Source: Hyphomonas chukchiensis (lineage in GTDB: Bacteria > Pseudomonadota > Alphaproteobacteria > Caulobacterales > Hyphomonadaceae). From it: DNA of 64,000 bases. The notes below the pieces were generated by a model that saw only the letters and a program-made list of their open reading frames with translations, was not told the origin of the DNA and did no database searches. Below are positions 50,982-59,849 of the stretch, one piece after another (position 1 is the first letter of the stretch; each line of letters starts with the position of its first letter). Where the stretch lies: NCBI RefSeq assembly GCF_000682695.1, contig NZ_AWFG01000019.1, positions 124,001 through 188,000 of the forward strand, given 5' to 3'. A program made the position numbers and the translations under genes.

Positions 50982-52589
50982 ATGACGCATCGCCGATTAA
51001 ACTTGGTTAATGTTACCTGGCTGGCGCTGATTGCGGCTGCGGCACTGATTGCGGTGCTGCGCGGCGTGGGAATCATTCCGCTGCTAATCGGTTGCGTGAT
51101 TGCGATTCTGCCAGCCTGCGTGGGCCTTGTCTTCCTCCGGCCGGGCCGGGACGCGTCCAGCTTTGCGCCGCCGCTCCTCGTCATCTGCTGGACGCTCGTC
51201 GCTGTGCTTGGCGTTGCGCTGACGGGCGGACCGTCCTCTCCCTTAACCATATTGTTCGCGCTGGCCCCGCTCGTCGCGCTCAACCTTTCAGACACCGACA
51301 TGGCAGCCGAGGCCGCCATCTTCGGCGTCATCGCCTATTTCGCCGTCCTCATCATGGGCCGCTTCGGTCTCCTGCCGCCGGCGCTGGCCGAGCACCTGCC
51401 GCTGACCGTTGCGATTGCCTTTGCCGGGCTCGCCCTCGCGGGGCTGCTGGTCTGGGTTCTTGTGCGGGACCGCTATGCGAATGGCGCAGCCGTGCTGGCA
51501 GAGCCCGTGGCTGAGGCCGCGGTGGAAACGCCGCCTGCGCCGCTGCCGGTCTTTCCCACAGCATCGGGCCTCCTGCTGCTCGACATCGCTCCTGAGGGCC
51601 GCGTGCGCAGTCTCTCGGGCGATCGGCTGGGCCTCTCATCCCTGAAGACAGGCGCAGCGCTGAGCAGCCTGTTTGGCCCTGACGCTGATGTGGCCGCTCT
51701 GCGTCCCGAAAGCGGGCTCGCGCAGGGCGAGATCATGCTGGCCGATGGCCGCCTCGCCGCCTATACGGCAGAGGCCCATGATGGCGGCACGCACCTGCTC
51801 CTGCATGATATCAGCGCCGCCCAGCGGCAGAGTGAAGAAGCCTCCCGTGCCCTCGAAACGGCCGCGAGCAAACTTCAGGACCGCACGGCCTTCTTCGCCT
51901 CGCTCGGGCATGACCTGAAAACGCCGCTGAACGCCATCCTAGGCTATGCCGACATGATGCGCGCGCAGATTCGCGGTCCCCTGCCGGATGCCTACAAGGA
52001 CTATCCGGACATCATCCACGAAAGTGGGCAGGACCTCCTCCTGCTGGTCGACGATATTCTCGATCTCGCCAAGGCCAATGCCGATCGCCAGCGTCTTGAG
52101 CCGGAACCGGTCGACCTTGTGGCCTCTGCCCAGTCGATCATCCGCCAGCTCGACAATCAGGCCGAGCGCGCCGGCGTGAAGCTGAAGATGAAGGCTGACG
52201 CGGAAGTCTGGGCGGAAGCCGATGCCCGGGCCGTGCGTCAGATCTGGCAGAACCTGGTCTCCAACGCGATCAAGTATTCTGAGCGCGGCGGCACCGTGAC
52301 GCTCGATGCCTTTGAGGCGGGCGGCGCGGCGGTGATCAGCGTCATCGACCGGGGCGCCGGAATGACTGAAGATGACCTCAAGAAGGTCACAGAGCCATTT
52401 GCCCAGGGTGGCAATGCGCGCGGTCGCGCGGGGACAGGTCTCGGTCTCGCCGTGGTGCGCAGCTTTGCCGAGCTGCATGGCGGCCTGCTCAACCTCACCT
52501 CGCGGCCCGGCAAGGGCACGCGCGCCGAGGTGACACTGCCGCTGGCTGACCCGGCCGATATCGCACCGCTCGAGGATGCCGCCCAATAG
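50982..52589 (+). CDS. Membrane sensor histidine kinase
   Basis: This protein of about 535 residues has five or six N-terminal helices (to about residue 160), a linker with a degenerate PAS-like region (about 190-285) and a HisKA domain with phospho-acceptor His310 in SLGHDLKTPLNAILGYAD. The HATPase_c domain has N box NLVSNAIKYS, G1 DRGAGM and G2 GTGLGLAVV. A start at 50922 would add 20 residues without obvious homology. No response regulator gene is adjacent, so it is an orphan kinase. The HisKA wording resembles the PleC/DivJ/CckA group. Confidence 0.9.
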   Translation: MTHRRLNLVNVTWLALIAAAALIAVLRGVGIIPLLIGCVIAILPACVGLVFLRPGRDASSFAPPLLVICWTLVAVLGVALTGGPSSPLTILFALAPLVALNLSDTDMAAEAAIFGVIAYFAVLIMGRFGLLPPALAEHLPLTVAIAFAGLALAGLLVWVLVRDRYANGAAVLAEPVAEAAVETPPAPLPVFPTASGLLLLDIAPEGRVRSLSGDRLGLSSLKTGAALSSLFGPDADVAALRPESGLAQGEIMLADGRLAAYTAEAHDGGTHLLLHDISAAQRQSEEASRALETAASKLQDRTAFFASLGHDLKTPLNAILGYADMMRAQIRGPLPDAYKDYPDIIHESGQDLLLLVDDILDLAKANADRQRLEPEPVDLVASAQSIIRQLDNQAERAGVKLKMKADAEVWAEADARAVRQIWQNLVSNAIKYSERGGTVTLDAFEAGGAAVISVIDRGAGMTEDDLKKVTEPFAQGGNARGRAGTGLGLAVVRSFAELHGGLLNLTSRPGKGTRAEVTLPLADPADIAPLEDAAQ

Positions 52590-52639
52590 GCTGGGCGTCG
52601 CCGCTTGCGGGCCGCTGCAATTCACGCAAAGGTCCGTTC

Positions 52640-52978
52640 ATGGTCCGTCTGCCGTCCAAACTCTGGGTCGAAGCCCTGATCCGCACAGTGGAAGTAGCGG
52701 GCTCGTCTGCCTTCGTCGTGCAGAAGGGTGATGCCGAGCGCGGCGACACGCTGATCAAGGTCTCCCGCCTCGATGGCACCGCCGCCGCCTACACGCCCAG
52801 CACAAACCTTGAAGGCGAGCGCGTCTTCCGCAACCTTTTGGCCCAGGGCGTCGGCCCGGATGAGGCCAGTGTGGACGCCTATATCAAACGCGCCCGGTCG
52901 CGCGACAGCGACCTTTGGGTGGTCGAGATCGAGGACCGTGAGGGTCGTCATTTCCTCACAGAGGATATTGAAGACTAG
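52640..52978 (+). CDS. DUF1491 family protein
   Basis: This 112-residue soluble protein with RLPSKLWVEALIRTVEVAGSSAFVVQKGDAERGDTLIKV (as consecutive motifs) and C-terminal DLWVVEIEDREGRHFL fits the DUF1491 family found in Alphaproteobacteria. Function is unknown. It starts 50 bp after the kinase gene, probably in the same transcript. Confidence 0.75.
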   Translation: MVRLPSKLWVEALIRTVEVAGSSAFVVQKGDAERGDTLIKVSRLDGTAAAYTPSTNLEGERVFRNLLAQGVGPDEASVDAYIKRARSRDSDLWVVEIEDREGRHFLTEDIED

Positions 52979-53085
52979 TTTTGCCCCTTCCGCCCTGATT
53001 TTGCGGCAAGGCCGTTCAGGTAAACCCGCTGTTAACCCGACGAAGGCAGCCTCGGCTCAAATCCACTGCCGGGGGCGCGCAGACC

Positions 53086-53460
53086 ATGTTGTTTCTACTC
53101 AACGATACGATCGCCGAGATAGATATCCCGGAGATTCACCTGTCCAAACGCTGGAAAAGCCTCGGCTGCGGCGACCCGCACAGCATGCGGGCCCGCGAGG
53201 CACTGGAATTCGTCACACGCGTCGTTGCCGACCATGTGCGCGAGCGTATGCCGATGGACGAAATCCTGATCCAGGATCTCGGCTCACTGATCATCGCGAA
53301 GACCGGCGCCAACGCGGCCTTGTTCCCGGTGTTTGACTCAACGGTCAGCGAGCCCCGCCTGACCATCCTGCCGGAAGCCATCCTCAGGGCATTGAAGCAG
53401 CGTACCGAACAGGAAGGTACGCCGCCCAATATTGCCGAGATCTGGCCGCTGGCGGCCTGA
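53086..53460 (+). CDS. Hypothetical protein
   Basis: This 124-residue soluble protein starts with alternating hydrophobic residues (MLFLLNDTIAEIDIPEI) and continues with a helical segment (MRAREALEFVTRVVADHVRERMPMDEIL). There is no signal or membrane helix, and I recognise no family. SD GGGGGCG lies upstream. It ends 5 bp before the stop of the convergent VWA gene. Confidence 0.55.
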   Translation: MLFLLNDTIAEIDIPEIHLSKRWKSLGCGDPHSMRAREALEFVTRVVADHVRERMPMDEILIQDLGSLIIAKTGANAALFPVFDSTVSEPRLTILPEAILRALKQRTEQEGTPPNIAEIWPLAA

Positions 53461-53465
53461 GGCGC

Positions 53466-55673
53466 CTACTTCACCGAAATAGGCCTGGTGACCACGACCG
53501 AGCGCCCGCCTTGCGCCTGCAGCACGTAACGCAGCGAATATGCCCCCGCCTTGTCCGGTGCCTTCAGCGTCAGCGTCGGGCCACCTGTTGTGTAGCCATA
53601 GGAGAGCTCTCCGCTTGTGTTTTTGTAGCCCTCGGGCACGAGATCAACATAGTCCCCGTCATAGGCAGGGCCTGTCCAGGCGACATCAAAGCTCGTCCCC
53701 TTGTCGACACTCGCCGGCGCGTCCAGCGTGGCTTTCGCGGCCGTCAGCGTCAGCGGCGCGACGGCCTTGATGGCGCGTCCTGTCGATGACGTGAAAATAT
53801 AGCGCACATCATATGCGCCTGGCTCGCCCGGGGCCCGGATATTCAGTGGATTGTCCGCCTTCACATAGGTGTAGGACTTCTCCCCGCTCGTCAGTTTGTA
53901 GCCGCGCGGCACGATGTCGACATAGTCGCCATCATTGGCTGGGCCGGTCCATTCGACCGCGAAGGTTTCGCCCACGACCGCACTTGCCTTGGCAGGCTTC
54001 ACCCCAAAGGGAATATCGCTGAGAGTCAGCGGCACGGCCTTCAGCACTGTGCGCCCGTCGGCCGATTGCAGCACATAGCGCACGTCATAATCGCCCGGCT
54101 CGCCCGGCAGTTTCAGCTCGACCGGATTGCCGTCAGATACATAGGCGTAGGACTTCTCGCCGCTTGTCTGCTTGTAGCCGCGCGGAACAATGTCGACATA
54201 GTCGCCATCCGTGCCCGGCCCGGTCCAGTCGACCACCAGTGACTTGCCGAGTGTCACGGACGGGTTGAAGGCCAGCTCGATCCGCGCGTCCATCACCTCA
54301 AGGGGTACGGTCTTCAGCACTTTGCGCCCATCGCTGGCCTTGGCGACGTAGCGCAACTCATACGCGCCCGGTGTGCCGGGGGCACGCAGCTTCAGCGTCT
54401 CGCCATCCTTGGTATAGGCATAGGACTTCTCCCCGCTCGTCTTCGTGTAACCTTCGGGTACGAGGTCGACATAGTCGCCATCATTGTTGGGGCCGCGCCA
54501 TTTGACCGAGAGATTCTGGCCGATGCCGATGGAAGGTTGGGCCACAATCGCGACAGCCGCTTCGACCACTTTGATACTGGTGTTCGCGATCACGGTGCGC
54601 CCCTGCGGCGCGTTCCACACATAGCGCAGCTCATAATCACCGGGCGTGCCCGGCGCGCGCATGGAGACTGGGTTGCCGTCCTCTGTGTAGCCATAGGACA
54701 GCTCGCCATGGGTCTTGGTGTAGCCGGGCGGAACAAGGTCAATATAGTCTTCGTCAGCGCCGGGGCCGTCCCATGACACTTCAAACAGGGAGCCGATCTC
54801 GACCGTTTCAGGGCCGGTGATCGTGGCCGTCGCGGTCGCCGCTTCCGGCGGGCCGGATTCGACCGCCTCGGCGACCGTGCTCAGCGCGTCTGCCAGTTCG
54901 CCCGCGTTCGATGCTTCAATATATTTGCCGCCCGTCTGTTCGGCGAGGCAGGCGACTTGCCGGCCTTCATCGGCGCTGAGGCCAAAGCCGATCACATGGG
55001 CGGTAAAGTCGAGGCCGCGCGCCTCCAGCGACGCGCCCGCTGCGCAGGGGTCTGCGTCACACGTCTCGATGCCGTCGGTGACGAGGATCACGGTCGCCCG
55101 CGTCTCCTCGATCTTCATGGCATTCGCCGCCGTCTCGACGGCTGCCGTCAGAGGCGTCTTGCCCATCGGCACAAGCTTGTCGACCACATCGGGCAGGGGC
55201 GTCGTGGCGCCGGGGCTGCGCAGCAGCTCGATGTCCTTGCAGTCGCCCTTGCGGCGGTGGCCATAAGCAATCAGCCCCGCCGATCCGATGTCCGGATTGC
55301 TGGCCACCATGGTTCGCACGGCCTCGCGGGCAATGTCGCGCTTCGACTTGCCGTCGATCTGGCCCCACATGGAGCCCGAAGAATCCATCACCACCATGAC
55401 TTTCATGGGGCCCTTGGGCGTTTCCACCACCGCGTCTTCCGACCTGGTGGGGGCCTCAAGGCTCACCGCGATGGGCTCGGCGCCACTTTCGCTGTCCATC
55501 GTGGCCAGTTCTGCAGTCGTAGTGGGCGCTGCATCGGCTGTCTTGGCAGGCAAGGCAGCGTCCGTGGCCAGTGTTTGTGGCGCATCGGCGTCCGCCGCCT
55601 TGCTCTTGCTGCAGGCAGACACAAGCAGGGCTGCAGCAGCGCAGCTGGCGAGAAATATACGTGGATTGAGCAT
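53466..55673 (-). CDS. VWA-domain lipoprotein with five tandem C-terminal repeats
   Basis: This 735-residue protein starts at ATG 55673, with SD AAGGGGA nine bases upstream; a second ATG at 55694 is possible. The signal peptide ends with lipobox VSAC (Cys21). A von Willebrand A domain follows (about 90-275) with an intact MIDAS motif DSSGS at 97-101 and TDGIETCDADPC. The rest (about 285-735) is five tandem repeats of about 88 residues, each with W-x-GP, DY(V/I)D(L/I)VP and GY...(S/H)GE.SY.Y and ending YELRYV-like. VWA proteins bind ligands through a metal ion; the repeats look like beta-sandwich modules. A longer frame to 57056 on this strand runs antisense to prfC and is not real. Confidence 0.82.
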   Translation of the reverse strand: MLNPRIFLASCAAAALLVSACSKSKAADADAPQTLATDAALPAKTADAAPTTTAELATMDSESGAEPIAVSLEAPTRSEDAVVETPKGPMKVMVVMDSSGSMWGQIDGKSKRDIAREAVRTMVASNPDIGSAGLIAYGHRRKGDCKDIELLRSPGATTPLPDVVDKLVPMGKTPLTAAVETAANAMKIEETRATVILVTDGIETCDADPCAAGASLEARGLDFTAHVIGFGLSADEGRQVACLAEQTGGKYIEASNAGELADALSTVAEAVESGPPEAATATATITGPETVEIGSLFEVSWDGPGADEDYIDLVPPGYTKTHGELSYGYTEDGNPVSMRAPGTPGDYELRYVWNAPQGRTVIANTSIKVVEAAVAIVAQPSIGIGQNLSVKWRGPNNDGDYVDLVPEGYTKTSGEKSYAYTKDGETLKLRAPGTPGAYELRYVAKASDGRKVLKTVPLEVMDARIELAFNPSVTLGKSLVVDWTGPGTDGDYVDIVPRGYKQTSGEKSYAYVSDGNPVELKLPGEPGDYDVRYVLQSADGRTVLKAVPLTLSDIPFGVKPAKASAVVGETFAVEWTGPANDGDYVDIVPRGYKLTSGEKSYTYVKADNPLNIRAPGEPGAYDVRYIFTSSTGRAIKAVAPLTLTAAKATLDAPASVDKGTSFDVAWTGPAYDGDYVDLVPEGYKNTSGELSYGYTTGGPTLTLKAPDKAGAYSLRYVLQAQGGRSVVVTRPISVK

Positions 55674-55820
55674 GAAAAGCGTCCCCTTGTTCATGACGGT
55701 TTGTCCCCCGTCCGATTTATACAACGCAATCGCTGGGCGCAAAGCCGCCTTCAGCCCCTTCATTCCTTCAGGCAAATCGGCTAGTGGCTGGCGGCTGAAA
55801 CAGAATTGTCCGGAAATACC

Positions 55821-57419
55821 ATGTCCCATATCGCCGAAGCCGCCCGCCGGCGCACCTTTGCCATCATCTCGCACCCCGATGCCGGCAAGACGACGCTGAC
55901 CGAGAACCTGCTGCTCGCAGGCGGTGCCATCCGTGCGGCGGGCGAGGTTGCCGCACGCGGTGCGCAGCGGCGGACACGGTCTGACTGGATGAAGATCGAA
56001 CGCGACCGGGGCATCTCGGTTTCGGCCTCGGTAATGACGTTTGAATACAGCGATCTCGTCTTCAACCTGCTCGACACGCCGGGCCACGAAGACTTTTCCG
56101 AAGACACCTACCGCACGCTGACAGCAGCCGACTGCGCCGTCATGGTGCTCGACGCCGCGAAGGGTATCGAGCCGCAGACATTGAAACTTTTCGAAGTCTG
56201 CCGCATGCGTGACATTCCGATCATCACCTTCATCAACAAGATGGACCGTGAGGCGCTTGAGCCGATCGAACTGCTCGACGAAGTGCAGGACAAGCTCCAG
56301 CTCGATACCGCGCCGCTCTATTGGCCCGCCGCCTCGGGCCAGCGCTTTGCCGGTATGAAGGATCTCACCACCGGCGAGTTCTGCCAGTTCGACCGCCGCC
56401 CCGGCGAGCCGCCGCATATTGGTCCCGCCACGCGCATTCCGGGCAGCGACGAAGACCTCATCGGCAAGCTGGATGACCATGTCTATGCGGAGCTTGTCGA
56501 AGGCGTCGAGATGGTCACGGGCCTGCTGCCCAAATTCGATGAAGAGGCCTTCAAGGCCGGCAACATGACGCCCGTCGTGTTCGGCTCGGCCCTGCGCCAT
56601 TTCGGCGTGGCCGAACTCCTGAACACATTGCGCGACTTCGCGCCGGCGCCGCGCGTACAGAAGGCCGAGCGCAAGGGCCAGGTGATAAGCGTTCAGCCAT
56701 CTGACAGTGATGTCTCCGGCTTTGTCTTCAAGATCCAGGCGAACATGGATCCGAACCACCGCGACCGCGTGGCCTTCCTTCGTCTCTGTTCCGGGGAGTT
56801 CAAGCGCGGCATGCGCCTGAAGAGCGCGACAGGCAAGCAGCTGAACATTCACAATCCGCTGATGTTCCTGGCGCAGGACCGCGAGATCGCCGAAACGGCC
56901 TATGCGGGCGACGTGATCGGCGTGCCCAACCATGGCCAGCTGCGCGTTGGCGACAGCCTCTCGGAAAGCGGCGAGATCCAGTTCGCGGGCATTCCGAACT
57001 TTGCGCCCGAACTGCTGCGCCGTGCACGCGTGAAGGACCCGATGAAGGCGAAACATCTGCGCAAGGCTCTCGAAAGCCTCGCCGAGGAAGGCGTCACACA
57101 GCTCTTCAAGCCTGCCATCGGCTCCGACATGATCGTAGGCGCCGTCGGCCAGCTTCAGTTCGAAGTCATGATCGAGCGGGTCGCGGCTGAATACGGCCTC
57201 GAGGTCGTGTTTGAAATGGCGCCCTATAACGTCGCCCGCTGGATGGCCTGCGATGATCCGGCCAAGCTGGAAGAATTCCTTGATCGGAACAAGTCAGCGT
57301 CGGGTACGGACCTTGATGGCGCCCCGGTCTATCTGGCGAAGAATGCATGGGATGTCGGCTACGCGCAGGAAAAGAACCCATCGATCCGCTTTACCGCTAC
57401 CAAAGAGCGTTCGCTCTAG
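55821..57419 (+). CDS. prfC: Peptide chain release factor 3
   Basis: This 532-residue translational GTPase recycles RF1/RF2 after termination. It has G1 SHPDAGKTTL, G3 DTPGHEDF, G4 NKMD and the RF3-specific insert with RGISVSASVMTFEY. ATG 55821 was preferred to TTG 55806. It overlaps the convergent PAN-domain gene at a CTAG. With arfB, the window has two translation-termination factors. Confidence 0.96.
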   Translation: MSHIAEAARRRTFAIISHPDAGKTTLTENLLLAGGAIRAAGEVAARGAQRRTRSDWMKIERDRGISVSASVMTFEYSDLVFNLLDTPGHEDFSEDTYRTLTAADCAVMVLDAAKGIEPQTLKLFEVCRMRDIPIITFINKMDREALEPIELLDEVQDKLQLDTAPLYWPAASGQRFAGMKDLTTGEFCQFDRRPGEPPHIGPATRIPGSDEDLIGKLDDHVYAELVEGVEMVTGLLPKFDEEAFKAGNMTPVVFGSALRHFGVAELLNTLRDFAPAPRVQKAERKGQVISVQPSDSDVSGFVFKIQANMDPNHRDRVAFLRLCSGEFKRGMRLKSATGKQLNIHNPLMFLAQDREIAETAYAGDVIGVPNHGQLRVGDSLSESGEIQFAGIPNFAPELLRRARVKDPMKAKHLRKALESLAEEGVTQLFKPAIGSDMIVGAVGQLQFEVMIERVAAEYGLEVVFEMAPYNVARWMACDDPAKLEEFLDRNKSASGTDLDGAPVYLAKNAWDVGYAQEKNPSIRFTATKERSL

Positions 57420-57862
57420 TCGACGACCTTTTCGCGCTCGACAATGATGGCCCGCAAATGGTCATCGGTCGACGCGCTGTCATCGCCCATCAGTTCGTCC
57501 ACGGGCGTTTCCAGTACGGGCGAGAAGAAGGCTTCATGCGTTGGTGAGAAGCCGGATGTGGCCGCCGGATTGCGCTCCAGCCGTCCGCCGCCGCGTTTCA
57601 GCTCGCAGCGTGCAGGCGTCTCGCCCACGGTCTCGACAAAGCTCCAGGCCTTGCACATGTCATTGTCGGCGCAGGCACTCTGGCAGCTGAGCGCATCTTC
57701 TGATGGCATCACGCTATAGGTTGCGCCAAAGCGGTAAAAGCCTTGCTCGTATCCCACGGGGGTAGGGGCGGCTACAGCCTCGGCTTTCAGCGACATTGGC
57801 GCTTCGGCAAAGGCGGGCGCTACAAGGCAGGCGGCCAGTGCAAGCAGTTTGATATGGCGCAT
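57416..57862 (-). CDS. Secreted PAN/apple-like domain protein
   Basis: This 148-residue protein has a signal peptide (about 1-19) and a small Cys-containing domain (LSCQSACADNDMCKAWSFVETVGETPARCELKRG as consecutive motifs) with the cysteine spacing of a PAN_4 domain. The acidic C-terminus (DELMGDDSASTDDH) is probably flexible. PAN domains bind protein or carbohydrate; the partner is unknown. SD GGGGAG lies upstream. Confidence 0.75.
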   Translation of the reverse strand: MRHIKLLALAACLVAPAFAEAPMSLKAEAVAAPTPVGYEQGFYRFGATYSVMPSEDALSCQSACADNDMCKAWSFVETVGETPARCELKRGGGRLERNPAATSGFSPTHEAFFSPVLETPVDELMGDDSASTDDHLRAIIVEREKVVD

Positions 57863-57926
57863 CGGTTTCGCTCCCCAGTCTCAAGCCCTTTAGGCTAGGC
57901 TTCGCCGGTTAAGGAAGCTTTTACGC

Positions 57927-59744
57927 TCAGTTGGTCAGCGCCTCGCGCTTTTCCTCGATCTCCAGCCATTCCATCTCGGCGGCTTCGGCCTCGCTGCGCG
58001 CCGCGCCGATACGCTCGGATTTGGCGTTGAAGGCTTTCGGATCACGGGAATAGAGGTCCGGGTCAGCCAGTTCCTTCTCCAGTTTCGCAATCTCCGCATG
58101 CAGTTTGGGGATCAGCGCGTCGATTTCCTTCTGGCGGTGCTCGTCCTTGAACGACAGCTTGTTTTGCGGCTTGGGTTTCGGTGCCTCGGCTGGCCTGGCC
58201 TTGGCGGAACGCGCTTCATCCTCGCCAGAACGGCGCACCTGCGCCAGCTGGTCCTGCGCGTCGGTCCAGCCGCCGGCAGTCTGCACCCATTTGCCTGCGC
58301 CGAGCGGGCAGAGGCAGCTCGTCACCGTCGAGTCGAGGAAGGCCCGGTCGTGGCTCACCAGCAGCAGCGTTCCTTCATAGGCCAGCAGCATGTCTTCCAA
58401 GAGGTCCAGCGTCTGCAGGTCGAGGTCGTTGGTCGGTTCATCCATCACGAGAAGGGTGGATGGCTTCGCAAGGCCAATCGCCAGCGCCAGCCGGTTGCGT
58501 TCCCCGCCCGAAAGCGCGCCAACAGGCTGGCGCAACTGTTCGGTCTTGAACAGGAAGTCCTTCGCATAGGCCGCAATGTGGCGCTGCTGGCCCTGCACCA
58601 TCAGAGAGTCTCCGCCGGATGGCGCCAGTGCCTCCCAGATCGTGTCCTTCGGGTTCAGCGTGTCGCGCGTCTGGTCCAGATACGTCACGTCCAGCGTCTT
58701 GGCGTGGCGCACGATGCCCGCGTCTGGTTCGATCTCGCCGAGCAACAGGCGCACGAGCGTCGTCTTGCCCGCGCCGTTCGGGCCGATTATGCCGATCCGG
58801 TCGCCGCGCAGGATCTTGATCGACAGGCCATCGGCAATTACCAGCGGCCCGTTCGGCGTGTCGAACGTCTTCGACAGGTCTTTGACCTCAATCACCTTCT
58901 TGCTCATCGAGTCGCCGACGCCCGCGCTGAACTCGGCCGTGTTCTTGCGATCGTTCAGCGCCGCGCGCATGGCGCCATGCTGGGCGCGCATGTCGTGCAG
59001 CTTGGCGAGGCGGCCCTGGTTGCGCTTGCGGCGCCCGGTCACGCCGCGCGCCAGCCAGTGCTGCTCGGCCTTCAGCTGCGTGGTCACGCGCTTCAGCTGG
59101 CGTTCTTCCTCCACTTCGATGGCCTCGGCCCATTCGTCGAACTTCACATAGCCATCGGGCGATTTCAGCACGACGCCCTGGCGCAGCCACAGCGTATTGG
59201 TCGAGATATTCTCAAGGAAGCGCCGGTCGTGGCTCACGACCAGAACAACGCCGTTGAACGCCTTCAGGCGCCCTTCGAGGTACTCGATCATCGGCACGTC
59301 GAGGTGGTTGGTCGGCTCGTCCAGCAGGATGACGTCTGGCTCGGCCGCAAAGGCTTTCGCCAGCGCCACGCGCCGCTGCTGCCCGCCCGAAAGCGTTTTC
59401 GGGTCCGTGCTGCCATCGACGCCGAATTCCATCAGCTCGGCCTCGGCCATATAGTCATATTCCAGCCCGTCGCTGACATAGGCCAGCACCGTGTCATAGC
59501 CGTCAAAGCGCGGCTCCTGCACAACGGTGGCATAGGTCGTGCCCGGCTGGCGCCACACCTGGCCGCTATCGGCCTCCAGCTGCTCCGAGATGATGCGCAT
59601 CAGCGTGGACTTGCCCGCCCCGTTGCGCCCCACCAGCGCCGCCCGCTCGCCCTTGGACAGGCTAAGCGTCACCCCCTCGAACAGGGGCTTCGCGCCAAGC
59701 GACAGACGCACATCGGACAATGAAATCAGGGGAGGTTGAGCCAT
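57927..59744 (-). CDS. uup: ABC-F family ATPase (Uup-like)
   Basis: This 605-residue soluble protein has two ABC domains (Walker A GRNGAGKST and GPNGAGKTT; signatures LSGGQQRRVALAKAF and LSGGERNRLALAIGL) joined by a linker rich in charged residues. The C-terminal coiled coil after about residue 510 (KDEHRQKEIDALIPKLHAEIAKLEKEL as consecutive motifs) is typical of Uup. Uup acts on ribosomes and affects precise transposon excision. ATG 59744 was chosen over a start at 59810. Confidence 0.9.
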   Translation of the reverse strand: MAQPPLISLSDVRLSLGAKPLFEGVTLSLSKGERAALVGRNGAGKSTLMRIISEQLEADSGQVWRQPGTTYATVVQEPRFDGYDTVLAYVSDGLEYDYMAEAELMEFGVDGSTDPKTLSGGQQRRVALAKAFAAEPDVILLDEPTNHLDVPMIEYLEGRLKAFNGVVLVVSHDRRFLENISTNTLWLRQGVVLKSPDGYVKFDEWAEAIEVEEERQLKRVTTQLKAEQHWLARGVTGRRKRNQGRLAKLHDMRAQHGAMRAALNDRKNTAEFSAGVGDSMSKKVIEVKDLSKTFDTPNGPLVIADGLSIKILRGDRIGIIGPNGAGKTTLVRLLLGEIEPDAGIVRHAKTLDVTYLDQTRDTLNPKDTIWEALAPSGGDSLMVQGQQRHIAAYAKDFLFKTEQLRQPVGALSGGERNRLALAIGLAKPSTLLVMDEPTNDLDLQTLDLLEDMLLAYEGTLLLVSHDRAFLDSTVTSCLCPLGAGKWVQTAGGWTDAQDQLAQVRRSGEDEARSAKARPAEAPKPKPQNKLSFKDEHRQKEIDALIPKLHAEIAKLEKELADPDLYSRDPKAFNAKSERIGAARSEAEAAEMEWLEIEEKREALTN

Positions 59745-59807
59745 CCGCGCCAGATAGCGTGTGCGGGGCGGAATAGGAAGGGGGTGGATGTTTTGCCCAA
59801 AAGGCAA

Positions 59808-59835
59808 CACACGCGGCCGAGATTAGCCGCGTGTG
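59808..59835 (-). terminator. Hairpin after the aldehyde dehydrogenase gene
   Basis: A perfect 10-bp GC-rich stem (59808-59817 with 59826-59835) has an 8-nt loop. On the minus strand it is followed by TTGCCTTTTGGGC, where GCC-TTTT-GGC can pair as a second small hairpin. It lies 15 bp past the minus-strand stop at 59850 and likely ends that transcript before uup. Confidence 0.6.
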
Positions 59836-59849
59836 AGAGTATTTCAGTT

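Noticed and set aside
53466-57056. A 1196-codon minus-strand frame spanning the VWA gene and the antisense of prfC.
   Set aside because: The part above about 55694 is antisense to the well-supported prfC gene and shows no domain. The lipoprotein signal at 55673 marks the true start.
58098-59723. A 541-codon plus-strand open frame.
   Set aside because: It is antisense to the uup ABC-F gene and has the composition of a high-GC shadow frame (Arg/Leu/Gln-rich, no domain).
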